Below, in pieces: positions 11,238-22,945 of a stretch of 64,000 bases of DNA. Source of the DNA: Elymus sibiricus (lineage: Eukaryota; Streptophyta; Magnoliopsida; Poales; Poaceae); NCBI GenBank assembly GCA_039707655.1, contig CM077664.1:198828195-198892194 (forward strand). Reading direction: 5' to 3'. Position 1 is the first letter of the stretch. Each line of letters starts with the position of its first letter. Both the position numbers and the translations under genes were made by a program. The notes beneath the pieces were generated by a model, which had not been told where the DNA came from, made no database searches, and saw only the letters and a list, made by a program, of their open reading frames with translations.

Positions 11238-11799
11238 ATTTCCGTAAAAAAAACTCGGTTCCGCAACTGACATACGGAGCCCACTTTGGTCGTACTGACA
11301 ACATGGGGCCACTTTGTGTTCTGACAGGTGGTCAGAACGGCGGGCCCCGTAAAGACAGCGTGTGTCGAGACCTAACATACGGGCCCGGGTGCAGCAGGTC
11401 TGACACACGTGTGCAAAAAGTGGATATGTCGGCCTAACAGATGGTACCACGTGCGACCGGCTTTGGACTGTTCTGGGTAGTGCGTGGGTCCAGTTCTTAT
11501 AACAAGGCGTCCGACAGACAAGTATGTGAACAGGTGTGCATGATGGTCGGTTGTGTGTCGGCCAACCCGAAGCCCAGAACTTGTGACGGGGTTTGCCCCG
11601 ATAGAGCACTGTTTGGCCCGCTGAGTGCTCGGTGTCGGTATCCACGAATAATAGCTAACGGTTTGAGGCTTTCTGTCGGAATTTTTCAGTCCCGAGGGGG
11701 CCTGAGCCAGGTCTTTACGCAAAATTCCCAAACCGTCAGAAATTTTGACATTCCGGTCCTGCCAAACATCAGGAGCAGTCCGTCATATATCGACAGATT
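11238..11799. other. Unclassified segment left of element A
   Basis: GC-rich DNA with several TGACA..GTGG-like phrases and a degenerate stretch near 11640-11770 containing AACCGTCAGAAATTT-like inverted pieces. Open frames on both strands here overlap each other and resemble no known protein. The boundary with the pol remnant of element A, near 11800, is estimated. Confidence 0.35.
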
Positions 11800-12511
11800 G
11801 GTTGTAGTGTGTGTTGCTTCGAAAGAATCGAAGGATAGTTTGAGATCAATTGAGATACTCTCAAATTATTGGCTCGCTCATGTATTTAGCTAGCGCTACG
11901 AGGCCTGACATCGCATTTGCTGTGAGCAAACTTAGTCAATTTGTTTCAAATCCAGACGATGATCATTGGCATGCACTCGAGAGAGTTATGCGCTATCTAA
12001 GGGGTACTGCGATCTATGGTATTCACTATTCCAGGTATCCGAGGGTACTGGAGGGTTGTAGTGATTCAAACTGGATATCTGATGCTGATGAGATTAAGGC
12101 CACGAGTGGATATGTCTTTACACTTGCTCGTGGCGCTGTTTCTTGGAAGTCTTGCAAGCAGACCATCTTAACGAGGTCAACAATGGAAGCAGCACTTAGA
12201 CACATCCACTGTTGAAGCAGAGTGGCTTCGTCAATTCTTGATGGACTTGCCGGTGGTTGAAAAACCAATACCCGCAATCCTTATGAACTGTGATAATCAA
12301 GCTGTGATCATCAAGATAAACAATTCTAAGGATAATATGAAGTCATCAAGGCATGTGAATAGGAGACTTAAATCAAATTAGAAACTTCGGAGTTATTGCG
12401 TTGGATTATATCCAAACATCTAAGAACTTGGCAGATCCCTTCACAAAGGGTCTAACACGTAATGTGATAGAGAACGCATCTAAGGAGATGGGTATGAGAC
12501 CCACAATATGA
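11800..12511 (+). pseudogene. pol: C-terminal pol (RNase H end) of copia element A
   Basis: The frame around 11850-12190 encodes a copia RT-to-RNase H connection and RNase H: GSLMYLASATRPDIAFAV, then SDSNWISDADEIKATSGYVF, then TRSTMEA. Homology continues in another frame through VEAEWLRQFLMDLPVVEKPIP and NCDNQAVIIK to the LADPFTKGL tail and a TGA at 12509-12511. A deletion near 12192 breaks the frame and another indel occurs near 11845. Everything upstream in pol and gag is missing. The downstream DNA (12512-12641) is the noncoding 3' region of the element and resumes at 30638, beyond the R1 insertion. Confidence 0.85.
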
Positions 12512-12999
12512 GTTGTCCACAGTGGTAACCCACTCTTTGTGATCGGAGATCCCGTGAATTAGAATTGGGAGACAAGTTGTTGGTCAACTGAGAGAAGAGT
12601 ATCACTACTTTAAATAATACCACTCTATAAAGATGCAATACTGAAAGCACATTTGCTCCCTTGGTGGTTTTGGTAATTCATAACAACATATATCTCATTG
12701 AACTAATGTCCATTCAAGTTAAAGATTTCACGATGTTCAATGATTGGCATGGCAAGGACTAGAGATGTGGACCCCTCAAAATGCTAAGGATATGGATTGG
12801 CAAAAGCTCAAGACTCTACATTTTTGGTTTACTGATCCAAGATCACATTGAGTCCATAGGAAAGCCAATACTATTAAAAGGGGATGAGGTGTTGCTTAAT
12901 GGTCTTTTTGCTCAAGTGCTTAGTGACAGTACTCCTAACCCCTCAACCATTTTCTCCATCCAAATATGTCCAAAACCTACATTCCAACTCGGCCCCACC

Positions 13000-13390
13000 A
13001 AAATTTTCTATCCGGAGCAACCGAGTTCATCTGGACTTAGCCATTGCCAAAACCCTAACAAATCGGATCCACCGATATGGATCTCGGTCCCACCGAGATG
13101 GCCTTGCCAACTCTCTGTAATCGTTTGCACTTACTTCGGTCCCACCGAGTTTTGCAAATCGGTCTCACCGAGATGGCTTGCCAAGTCTCTGTTGCCTTAC
13201 TGCTTCACTTCGGTCCTACCGAGTTGATGCAATCGGTGCCACCGAGATGAGGTTTGTCCTAACCATTGCACTTCAGTCCATCCGAGTTGTTCCAGTCGGT
13301 CCCACCGAGATTCCTAACATTCATATCTTTTACACAGTTCGGTGCCACTGAGATTTCTGATCGGTGCCATCGAGTTGGGTCAAAAGTGTG
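13000..13390 (+). repeat. Interspersed CGGTNNNACCGAG palindromic motifs in the R1 LTR
   Basis: Roughly 20-40 bp apart, copies read for example TCGGTCCCACCGAGA, TCGGTCTCACCGAGA, TCGGTGCCACCGAGA and TCGGTCCTACCGAGT, with degenerate ones between. Each is an imperfect palindrome. They also occur in the spacer at 17160-17970 and in every R2 and R3 counterpart, on either strand. They lie just upstream of the TATA box, which suits repeated protein-binding sites, but no factor can be named from the sequence. Confidence 0.85.
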
Positions 13391-13415
13391 TAACGGTTGG
13401 ATTTTGTGTGGAGGC

Positions 13416-13423
13416 TATATATA
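13416..13423 (+). promoter_or_regulatory. TATA box of the R1 5' LTR
   Basis: TATATATA within GGAGGCTATATATACCCCTC, about 660 bp before the LTR end. The same box is kept in the right part of the 3' LTR (29954-29960). In R2 it is changed to a TATATC-like form (near 21611 on the minus strand). Confidence 0.7.
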
Positions 13424-14076
13424 CCCCTCCACCACTTCTTACTCAGTAAGGAGAGCCATCAGAACGTGCCTACACTTCCACCATACATTTTCTAAGAGAG
13501 AACCACCTACTCATGTGTTGAGATCAAGAGATTCCATTCCTACCATTTGAACCTTGATTTCTAGCCTTTCCCAAGTTGCTTTCCACTCAAATCCTTCTTC
13601 CACCATAGCCAAATCTGTGAGGAGTTGTTTGAGTGTTGGGAAGACTATCATTTGAAGCACAAGAGCAAGGAGTTCATCAACAACACACCGTCTATTACCT
13701 TTTGGAGAGTGGTGTCTCCTAGATTGGTTAGGTGTCACTTGGGAGCCTCCGACATGATGTGAAGTTGAACCAAGGAGTTTGTAAGGGCAAGGAGATTGCC
13801 TATCGGAACGTGGACGTACGATAGCACCACCTATCGGAACCACGCCAAAAATCACCGTGTATCCATTGTGTTTGCCTTCTCCAAACTCCCCTCCTTTACT
13901 TACATATGTAATTGTTTACTTTCCGCTGCCACACTCTTAGAATTGCATGTGTAGGGTGATGCTTGACTTGTATACTTGCTAAAATCTGCCTACAACTAAA
14001 ATTGGGAAAATGTTAGGTTTTTAATTGATCAAGTAGTCTAATCACCCCCCTCTAGACATACTTTCGATCCTACAAG

Positions 14077-14088
14077 TGGTATCAGAGC
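14077..14088 (+). promoter_or_regulatory. Primer binding site of R1, initiator tRNA-Met
   Basis: TGGTATCAGAGC is a perfect 12-base complement of the initiator tRNA-Met 3' end, 2 bp after the LTR end. Confidence 0.95.
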
Positions 14089-14158
14089 TTTGGTCTCCGT
14101 AAGCCTTGATTTCCATTGCTTTGGTGATCATAGCCTTGGTTTCACAACCTAGGAGAGT

Positions 14159-16351
14159 ATGGCGTCTAGTGAGGGTAATTATCATCGTAGAGGTCCATAA
14201 TTTGATGGTACAAACTTTGCTAGTTGGAAACATAAGATGAAAATGCATATTCTTGGTCATAACCCCGCCGTTTAGGCTGTTGTTCGTGTTGGCTTGCAAG
14301 GTGAATTCTTTGAGGATGGCAAGGAACCGGATCGTGAAGCAACCGCGGAACAATTGAAGATGTTGCAATACAATGCTCAAGCTTGTGACATTCTCTTCAA
14401 CGGGTTGTGTCCCGAGGAATTCAACAAAATCAGCCGCCTCGAGAATGCAAAGGAAATTTGGCATACTTTGGTCGATATGCATGAGGGTACCGAGTCCGTC
14501 AAGGAATCTAAGTTGGATGTGCTTCAAAGTCAACTTGACAAGTTCAATATGAAGGATGGTGAAGGAGTTGCTGAAATGTACTCTAGGCTTGCTCTCATCA
14601 CAAATGAGATTGCCGGCTTAGGAAGTGAAGAGATGATCGACAAATTCATCATCAAGAAGATACTTAGAGCTTTGGATGGAAAGTATGATACCGTTTGCAC
14701 ATTGATCCAAATGATGCCAAATTACAAAGATCTCAAGCCCACGGAAGTCATTGGAAGGATTGTTGCTCATGAAATGTCACTCAAGGACAAAGAGGAGCTA
14801 CACAACAAATCAAGTGGTGCTTACAAAGCCTCAATCGATGCTCCAACTACTTTAAGTGACAAGCTAGTATCCAATCAAGAGATAAGCCTAATGGTGAAAA
14901 GATTCAACAAGTTCTACAAGAACAAAGGGAAAGAAAGAAGCTCTAGCTCAAGACACTATGAGAGAAGATCATCAAGTCGTGACCGTAATTGCTACAATTG
15001 TGGAAAACCCAGACACTATTCCAATGAGTGTACGGCTCCCTACAAGAAAAGAGACGAATCACCAAGAGGAAGACATAGAAGAGATGAATCACTTCATAAG
15101 GAGAGAAGGAGTAGAGATGATCGTTATGAACGAAGACACTCTCGAAGAAGCAAGGATTCGGAGAGGAAGGACAAGTCATCAAAGAGCTACACAAGCAGAA
15201 GACATCAAGCACATGTTGGTGAATGGGTTTCCGGCTCCGACTTCGACAACCACTCCGAGAGAAGTTATCACTCCAACTCCGACTATAGTCAAGATGAAGG
15301 TGTTGCCGGACTTGCTCTTGTGTCATCCAACTCCCATGATCTATTTGACTCACCAAATGAAGGAATTGAAAGATGCTTCATGGCAAAAGGCCCCAAGGTA
15401 TCACACCCCGAGTATCTTGATTTCAATAGTGATGAAGATGATTTGCTTGGTGATGATGAGTTACTTGTTGATAAGGCTAGTGATGTGAGCTATAATGAAA
15501 ATGCTAGCAATCATGATAGTCAAGAGGAAACGAGTGACAATGCTATGAAGGAGATTGAGCATCTAACTAAAGAATTAAATGCTCTTAAGTTAGCTCATGA
15601 AACAACTCAAGAGGATCATAGAGAACTTCTAAGAACTCATGAGAAGCTACGTTTCGAGAAGCTAAATTTAGAGCAAGAGCATGAGTTTCTTAAAGCTATC
15701 AATGACGATCTTCGAAAGAAGAGTTCTTCATAGCTTGCCAAACATTTACTCTCATCTACCTTTATGCCACAAGTTAAACCTAAGCAAACTAGCAACAAGG
15801 GTAAAAAGGGTTCTACCTCTAGTAGTAACAATAACAATGCTAAATCCAATGTTGTTGCTTCTAGTAGTTCTATTGATTCCACTAATGATTCTCTTAGCCA
15901 AGTTACACTTGAGCAAGAAAATATTCTATTGAAAGGAATTATAGAAAAAGGTGTCTACAAGAGCCTTGCCGGGAGTAAGCAATTTGAGGAAATTGTACGC
16001 AAGCAAGGAAGGCACCGGAAGAACCAAGGTGTTGGTTTTGAACGAAAGTTCAATGCCAATGGAGTTGAGTGGGAAGAAGATCAATACCCCAAGACGAAGT
16101 TTGTTCCTCAACAAGAGAAGTATGATCCTACTTCCTTCGAGGGAACACAAGCTCAGGAAGATCTTCCACCACAAGACCACAAGCTAAAAGGCAAGGACAA
16201 GCTTCAAGAAGAGATTGATTCATTTCAAGAAGCACCTCAAGCCTTGGTCAAGTGGGTTCCCAAGACTTCATCAAGTTCTACTTCATCAAGTGCTACTACA
16301 ACTCCAAGGATTCCCATCAAGTTTATGTGGGTCCAAAAGAAGAAGAACTAG
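14159..16351 (+). pseudogene. gag: gag of R1, three in-frame stops
   Basis: The ATG at 14159 is in frame with the whole 2,193-nt region, which ends TAG at 16349-16351. Domains: UBN2/copia-type capsid region (about residues 12-210), CCHC knuckle CYNCGKPRHYSNEC (278-291), Arg/Ser/Glu-rich linker (about 292-350), Leu/Glu-rich coiled coil (about 455-525), then a 195-codon tail ending near MWVQKKKN. Codon 14 is TAA where R2 has Tyr, and about codon 39 is TAG where R2 has Trp. The third stop, TAG at 15731-15733, is shared with R2 but is a sense codon in R3. The 1,440-nt stretch from 14294 is open. The product would be a structural virus-like-particle protein. No enzyme domain follows it. Confidence 0.85.
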
Positions 16352-18098
16352 AGAGTTCTTGAGGGTGACTCCGCCAACAAACTTCACTCATATACATTTT
16401 GGTAAGAACTTGTGCAATCAACTTTCACATCTTGCACTAGTTCATGGAGTCACAAACCCTCTTGTTGGTAAGGCAAGGGACAAGGTATTCAATGCATTCA
16501 TGGACATCATCATATGTGTATTTCACTCTATGTCTATGGATATCCTTGTATGTTCCTTGTGTGGGACTAACCCATGTAGGTATTGAAAGCACAAAACTCC
16601 AAAGGATTGCTCCCAACTCTTGATGGTCTACATCAACATTGAGCATCCACATCTTCAACATCTACATGAAGTCATCATCGACAAAACCCAAGGTTAGTTC
16701 ATCCCTCTTTCGGGGGATATCACATCTAGGGGGAGCTTTGCTCTAAACAATTGAGCTAAAGCAACTCTAATGGTTTGAACACATCAATGCTTTATGTAAA
16801 AGTGGCAACCCCATTTGTGCTTAAACGATGAGTATGACCTATGATCAAATGTTCTCATTTGACTCCTAAGTCAATATACTCATATATAGATGACCTAGTC
16901 ATCGCCATTGCTTGATAGATGCTAGAATTGGTTGTGCATGTTTGACACATATTTCATTTGCTATCTTAATGTGTGAGCATGTTGGTTTGCATGTTTTCTT
17001 CATTCGAGGACATCCATTTGTTGTTTTAATTGTCTTGGTTTTTCTGGCCAAGTGGATGTACAAGAATGCCTAAGTACCTTCTCTAGCTATCTATGCTTTC
17101 TTGTCTCAAATTCTATTCTTGCTACATCACAAAAATTGAACAAGTCATTTTCGGACCCTCCGGGTAAGGAGCACTCGGAGCCACCGATCTGAAAGGGCTG
17201 AACCTCCAAAACCTTCTACATGATTTCGGCCGAACCAATTCACTCACACTCGGTCCAACCGAAATCATTTAGATTGATCTAGGTTTCCATCTCGGTGTCA
17301 CCGAGTTGAACCATTTCGGAGCCACTGATGTGCTAAACTGCTTGCAGTTACACATATCGGTGCCACCGAGTTGTCCAACTCAGAGCCACCGACCGCTCGT
17401 GGGTATATATATCTGGCGAGACTGTACGGTTGAAATTTCTCGACCCCCTATGACCTCGCGCCCCACAGCTGTCGTCGCCCTCGTCTCCGGAATTCTTCGT
17501 TGTCTCCAGCGCACCTTCACCGCCGGAATCCGCCGCCGTCAACGGCAATCTGCCCCGCCGTTGCCGCCGTAGAGGATCTCCACCAAGTTAGGGTGAGATT
17601 CGACCCCTTTCATGCTCAAAATTCCGATTCAATGCACGATTGGATTGCCGTGATTCTTGCTACGGATTGAGACTATCCTTTACACTTCAAACTCCATAGA
17701 TTAGATTCGAGTAAAATTTTAGGTTTAAGTTTCCGCCGAACGCATCTCGAACCGACCGATTAGAAATTTTCGGAGTCACCGATTTGGCCCCAGGGCATTG
17801 CACTAGTACGTCTCGGTGCCACCGAGTTGTACGAATCGGTGAGACCGAAAGTAAAATCTCTGTGAAACCCTAGCATCTCGGAGACACTGAAACCCATCTC
17901 GGTCTGACCGAAATGGTGTGTAATGTTTCTATTGAGTGCTTCGGTATCACCGAGATGATCAACTCGGTCTATCCAAAATGCCTTCTGTGAAAACTTGAAA
18001 CTAAGATTTGAACTCATTTTTTTTGGAAAAAGTCTGCTTTTTGTGATGACTCATCTACTCTGCCTATACCCATCTATTCACAGGGTCAGCTTTGCAAG
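16352..18098 (+). other. Noncoding spacer between gag and ORF2 of R1
   Basis: About 1.75 kb in the place where pol would be expected. No RT, integrase or protease motif is seen in any frame. It contains two blocks of CGGT..ACCG motifs (17160-17405 and 17740-17970) and a TATATATA at about 17405-17411. A polypyrimidine-rich stretch ends in CAG at 18081-18083, just before ORF2. The same arrangement occurs in R2. Confidence 0.75.
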
Positions 18099-20168
18099 AT
18101 GTCTGATGCCAGCGATAGCCAGAACATGTCAGAGCAACACACTGATCTCAGCTCAGGCTCTAGTCCTGCAGAAAGTTTTTATCAGGGAGGGAGAAGCTCT
18201 CCAGATCTTCCAAAGGCTGCAACAAGGACCAGGAAGAAGAGAACCTCAGATGATGAGGATGATGATTTTGTTGCTAGTGAAGCAGCAACAAAGAAGAAGA
18301 GAGTTGTGCTTGCAAAGGAGTATAGCACCAAGCCAACTGCTGCCAAAGAGAAATCCACTGTGAAGAAAGTTACCAAGAAAACTATGACATTCACTCTTGA
18401 AGAGCCAAGTGACACAGAAACAGCTGCAGGAGGAAAGAAGAAAAGAGCAAGGAAAACTACTGCTCATGTGCTTGGAAAACCCTCCACGAGGAGTGGTTCA
18501 GAGGAGAAGGAGGAGCCAGCAGCTGATGCACCCCCTGCAAAAGCTCAAAAGCTCATGTCAGATGCTATCAGGACTGCTGCCCCCACCAAGTCCAAACCAA
18601 AAGCTCCAGCACCCAAGAGGTCAACCAGAAACATTCCTGCTACAGAGAAGAACAAGGCCCCAGTGCCTGAAGCCAATGTTGATGAGGAGCCACTAGTGCT
18701 CAGAAAATTGAAGCCAAAGATACTAGATCATGACAATGCACACCCAGTAGCTGAAAATATGATGCTAAGGAAGGACAAAGGACTGCGTCAGTGGAGACTG
18801 TCAGATCCTTATGCTGCCAGAGAAGAACAACTTGTGATTACCGCTTCCAGACCAGAGAACAACAAGACTTCTATGAGACTGTCCTGCTTGATAAGAAGCC
18901 AATTGTCAGTGACATGAGGTGGGTAGATTGGAAGTACATCGATGCCAATGAGGACTACTTTCCCCATGTTCATGAGAGTTTCCGGATAGCTGGTGTTGAT
19001 GAGTTTGTTGGACAGAGCTCACAAAGTGGAATGATGAGATGATCATGCAATTCTACTCCACAACTCATTTCTATCCAGATGCAGGATTGTGTGGATGACT
19101 GAGGGATCCAGATACCAGTCAACCATCTCTGAGTGGGCTACTCTTCTTGGTGCTCCAGAAGAAGAAGATGATGACATTGATATCTATGCCAAGCTCAAGA
19201 TGGACCACAAATCCATGGCCAATATGTACACAGCTATTCCAGAGAAGGACATCGAGACACACAAACTAGGGTCAGTGAAGCACCTGCTACCTGGTTTGGC
19301 CACCACTAACACTATCTTGAGGTACACTCTGTTACCCAAGTTAGGAGATGATAAGATGATACGTGGCCACTCCATCAACTTGCTGCACCTCTTTGATACA
19401 CCTCAGAAGTTCAAGGTGATGAGCTTGATTGTTGAAACTATCAAGAGGACTGCTGCTGATCAGAAGAGATCTTGCGGATATGCTCCACACATTCAGATGC
19501 TCATCAATTCCAAGGTTGGAACGAGCACTTATCTTCTTGATCGTGAGCATCTCCCACTGTGTCCAGAGTTTGAGGACAATGTTATTGTGATGGATCCTTC
19601 GCATCCTACATCTGCTCAAGCCCAACAGAAGATTCGAGAAGCCGCAGAAGCAAAAGCTGCCAAGGAGGCATCTGCTCCCAATGCACCCATTGCCAACCTC
19701 AAGTCGAAGAATGACCAGATGACTTATCTGCTAGAAGCCACCCTGAGGATTGAGCGAAGTCTGGCCAACCTCACCCAGAACCAGGCTAGCTTAGAGCGGA
19801 TAGTCGAGACGAAGATTCATGATCTAGGTGTCAAGATCACAGAGGTTCGGACTATTGTGGAGAAGCTGAAGGACGATGTTGATGCAGCCAGGGCCGCCGC
19901 TTCTGATGACAATGGAGATGATAGACCTACCACAGAGAGATTCCAGACAGTGCCCAGGGCAGCCAGGTCTGCTGCAGTGCCGATTGTAGATCCAAGGATC
20001 ACAGTCTCTGCACCTGCTGCTGCTACAGTGCCACCACCGGTCTCCACTCCACCAGCCCAGCAGACGTCCGCTGAAGCCTTCGCGGATGCACTTCTCTCCA
20101 CGCCGTCTACGCACACTAGAGCTGCCAGCCGGAGATCCCCTTCAGGAGCTTCCGAGGATCGTGCTTAA
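18099..20168 (+). pseudogene. ORF2 of R1: plant-transposon-domain-like protein, frameshifted
   Basis: The ATG is at 18099 and the stop at 20166-20168. Residues 1 to about 245 are Lys/Ala/Ser-rich with basic clusters (TRTRKKRT, TKKKRVV, GKKKRARK) that look like nuclear targeting or nucleic-acid binding. The middle (about 255-510) is a folded domain with WRLSDPYAA, MRWVDWKYIDANEDYFPHV, ISEWATLLGAP and RGHSINLLHLFDTPQKFKV, resembling the putative plant transposon protein domain (Pfam Transposase_32-like, recalled). The C-terminal part has a short coiled coil and an Ala/Pro/Thr-rich tail. Compared with R2, small indels near 18820, 19016 and 19082 break and then restore the frame, so the copy is dead between about 18820 and 19085. 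It is in the same orientation as gag, 1.75 kb downstream. Its biochemical function is unknown. Confidence 0.75.
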
Positions 20169-20700
20169 AGAGCCGCATAGTCCTATACCTATTCGAGCTT
20201 TTTGGTACTTGTTGCCAAAGGGGTAGAATTTGTATAGATCATAGGCTTCGAGAGAGAGTGTTTTGCTCGTTGTTTTTCTTCTCGAGTTCTTTTGCTACTG
20301 TTTGGTTTTTGCTACTTTCGTTTGATGTGTGCTTGATACTATGTGTGTGAGATACTTTGATCGTTATGTTTGTGAGATACTTTGTGAGATTGATCATACT
20401 ATGCTTCATGCTATGCTTAAATACTTATGCTTATCATTATTCTTGTATGATCATTGTGTTGGTGATGCATGCCTAATATTCCATTCATATCATTTTGTGC
20501 GCTCCACCAAGTTGTATGTGACATGGAAGAGTGACCCATGATCCTAATCGATTGTACATTTGCATTCAAACGCAATTTTTTTTAATAATGCACAAATTTA
20601 GGGGGAGCTCTTGCTTATCACATACTTCTCAAAGCGACGATGTATTCCATTCATTTAATCATTTGTCGAAGGTTTGATCTATATGTTGTCCTCAATTACC
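20169..20700 (+). other. 3' untranslated region of R1
   Basis: T-rich noncoding DNA between ORF2 and the polypurine tract, also present in R2 (22406-22945). It contains TTTGTGAGATA-type short repeats near 20343-20390. No ORF is supported. Confidence 0.7.
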
Positions 20701-20714
20701 AAAAAGGGGGAGAT
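20701..20714 (+). promoter_or_regulatory. Polypurine tract of R1
   Basis: AAAAAGGGGGAGAT immediately precedes the 3' LTR start TGAAAGCACA at 20715. It is the expected primer for plus-strand DNA synthesis. The identical tract is inverted in R2 at 22392-22405. Confidence 0.85.
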
Positions 20715-20830
20715 TGAAAGCACATTTGCTCCCATAGTGGTTTTGGTAATTCATAACAACATATATCTCATTGAACTAATGTCCATTCAAGTTAAAGATT
20801 TCAGGATGTTCAATGATTGGCATGGCAAGG
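20715..20830 (+). repeat. Left part of the R1 3' LTR
   Basis: 116 bp matching 12642-12757 of the 5' LTR nearly base for base. It is cut by the R2 insertion. The last five bases, CAAGG, are the likely target site, but the partner duplication is lost on the right side. Confidence 0.85.
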
Positions 20831-22391
20831 TGTAGGATCGAAAGTATGTCTAGAGGGGGGTGATTAGACTACATGACCAATTAAAAACCTAACCTTTTCC
20901 CAATTTTAGTTGTAGGCAGATTTTAGCAAGTATACAAGTCGAGCATCACCCTACACATGCAATTCTAAGAGTGTGGCAGCGGAAAGTAAACAATTGCATA
21001 TGTAAGTAAAGGAGGGGATCGGAGATTTCAAACACAATGGAGACACGGTGATTTTTGGCGTGGTTCCGATAGGTGGTGCTATCGTACGTCCACATTGATG
21101 GAGACTTCAACCCACGAAGGGTAATGGCTACGCGAGTCCACGAAGGGTCCACGAAGAAGCAACCTTGTCTATCCCACCATGGCTTACGTCCACGAAGGAC
21201 TAGCGTCACTCGGGTAGATCTTCACAAAGTAGGCGATCTCCTTGCCCTTACAAACTCCTTGGTTCAACTCCACATCATGTCGGAGGCTCCCAAGTGACAC
21301 CGAACCAATCTTGGAGACACCACTCTCCAAAAGGTAATAGACGGTGTGTTGTTGATGAACTCCTTGCTCTTGTGCCTCAAATGATAGTCTTCCCAACACT
21401 CAAACAACTCCTCACAGATTTGGCTATGGTGGAAGAAGGATTTGAGTGGAAGGCAACTTGGGAAAGGCTAGAAATCAAGGTTCAAATGGTTGGAATGGAA
21501 TCTCTTGATCTCAACACATGAGTAGGTGGTTCTCTCTCAGAAAATGTATGGTAGAAGTGTAGGCACGTTCTGATGGCTCTCCTTACTGAGAAGGAAGTGG
21601 TGGAGGGGTAGATATAGCCTCCACACAAAATCCAACCGTTACACACTTTTGACCCAACTCGATGGCACCGATTCAGAAGTCTCGGTGGCTCCGAACTGTG
21701 TAAAAGATATGAACGTTAGGAATCTTAGTGGGACCGACTGGAACAACTCGGATGGACCGATGTGCAATGGTTAGGGCAAACCTCATCTCGGTGGCACCGA
21801 TTGCATCAACTTGGTAGGACCGAAGTGAAGCAATAAGGCAACAGAGAGTTGGCAAGCCATCTCGGTGAGACCGATTTGCAAAACTCAGTGGGACCGAAGT
21901 GAGTGCAAACGATTACAGAGAGTTGGCAAGGTCATCTCGGTGGGACCGAGATCCATATCGGTGGATCCGATTTGTTAGGGTTTTGGCAGTGGCTAAGTCC
22001 AGATGAACTCGGTGGCTTCGGATAGAAAATTTTGGTGGGGCCGAGTTGGAATGTAGGTTTTGGACATATTTGGATGGAGAAAATGGTTGAGGGTTTTGGA
22101 GTACTATCACTAAGCACTTGAGCAAAAAGACCATTAAGCAACACCTCATCCCCTTTTAATAGTATTGGCTTTCCTATGGACTCAATGTGATCTTGGATCA
22201 CTAAACCAAAAATGTAGAGTCTTGATCTTCTGCCAATCTATGTCCTTAGCATTTTGATGGGTCCGCATCTCTAGTCCTTGCCATGCCAATCATTGAACAT
22301 CCTGAAATCTTTAACTTGAATGGACATTAGTTCAATGAGATATATGTTGTTATGAATTACCAAAACCACCAAGGGAGCAAATGTGCTTTCA
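20831..22391 (-). repeat. 3' LTR of R2
   Basis: 1,561 bp, from TGTAGGATCG to GTGCTTTCA on the plus strand, the longest intact LTR of the family in this window. It contains the CGGT..ACCG motif block at about 21660-22045 and both segments that are separately deleted in the two R1 LTRs. Confidence 0.9.
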
Positions 22392-22405
22392 ATCTCCTCC
22401 TTTTT
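22392..22405 (-). promoter_or_regulatory. Polypurine tract of R2
   Basis: The plus strand reads ATCTCCTCCTTTTT directly after the LTR edge. The minus strand gives AAAAAGGAGGAGAT, matching R1 with one change. Confidence 0.8.
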
Positions 22406-22945
22406 GGTAATTGATGACAACATATAGATCAAAGCTTCGACAAATGATTAAATGAATGGAATACATCGTCGCTTTGAAAAGTATGTGATAAGCAAGAGCT
22501 CCCCCTAAATTTGTGCATTATTAAAAATTTGCGTTTGAATGCAAATGCACAATCGATTAGGATCATGGGTCACTCTTCCATGTCACATACAACTTGGTGG
22601 AGCGCGCAAAATGATATGAGTGGAATAGTAAGCACGCATCACCAACACAAGTGAATGATCATACACGATAATGATAAGCATAAGCATCACATAGAGCATA
22701 GTATGATCAATCACATGAAGTAGTAGCTCACAAACATAACGATCAAAGTATCTCACAGACGTAGTATCAAGCACACATATCAAAACAAAGTACCATCAAG
22801 CAAATAGTAGCAAACGAACTCGAGAAAAATCCAACGAGCAAAGCAAAGCAAGACTCTCTCTCTCGAAGCTAAGATCTATACAAATTCTCCCCCTTTGGCA
22901 ACAAGTACCAAAAATCTCGAATAGGTATAGGACTAATACGGCACT

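Larger units (their letters stand above)
12642..14074 (+). repeat. 5' LTR of R1
   Basis: 1,433 bp, starting TGAAAGCACATTTGC and ending CGATCCTACA. The U3 half (13000-13390) has about a dozen copies of a CGGT(N3-4)ACCGAG motif. A TATA box is at 13416-13423. Compared with the R2 3' LTR (1,561 bp), about 125 bp is missing near 13797. Confidence 0.9.

Noticed and set aside
11211..11893. Frames of 119-150 codons on both strands left of element A
   Set aside because: They overlap each other and the fold-back element, with no recognisable protein.
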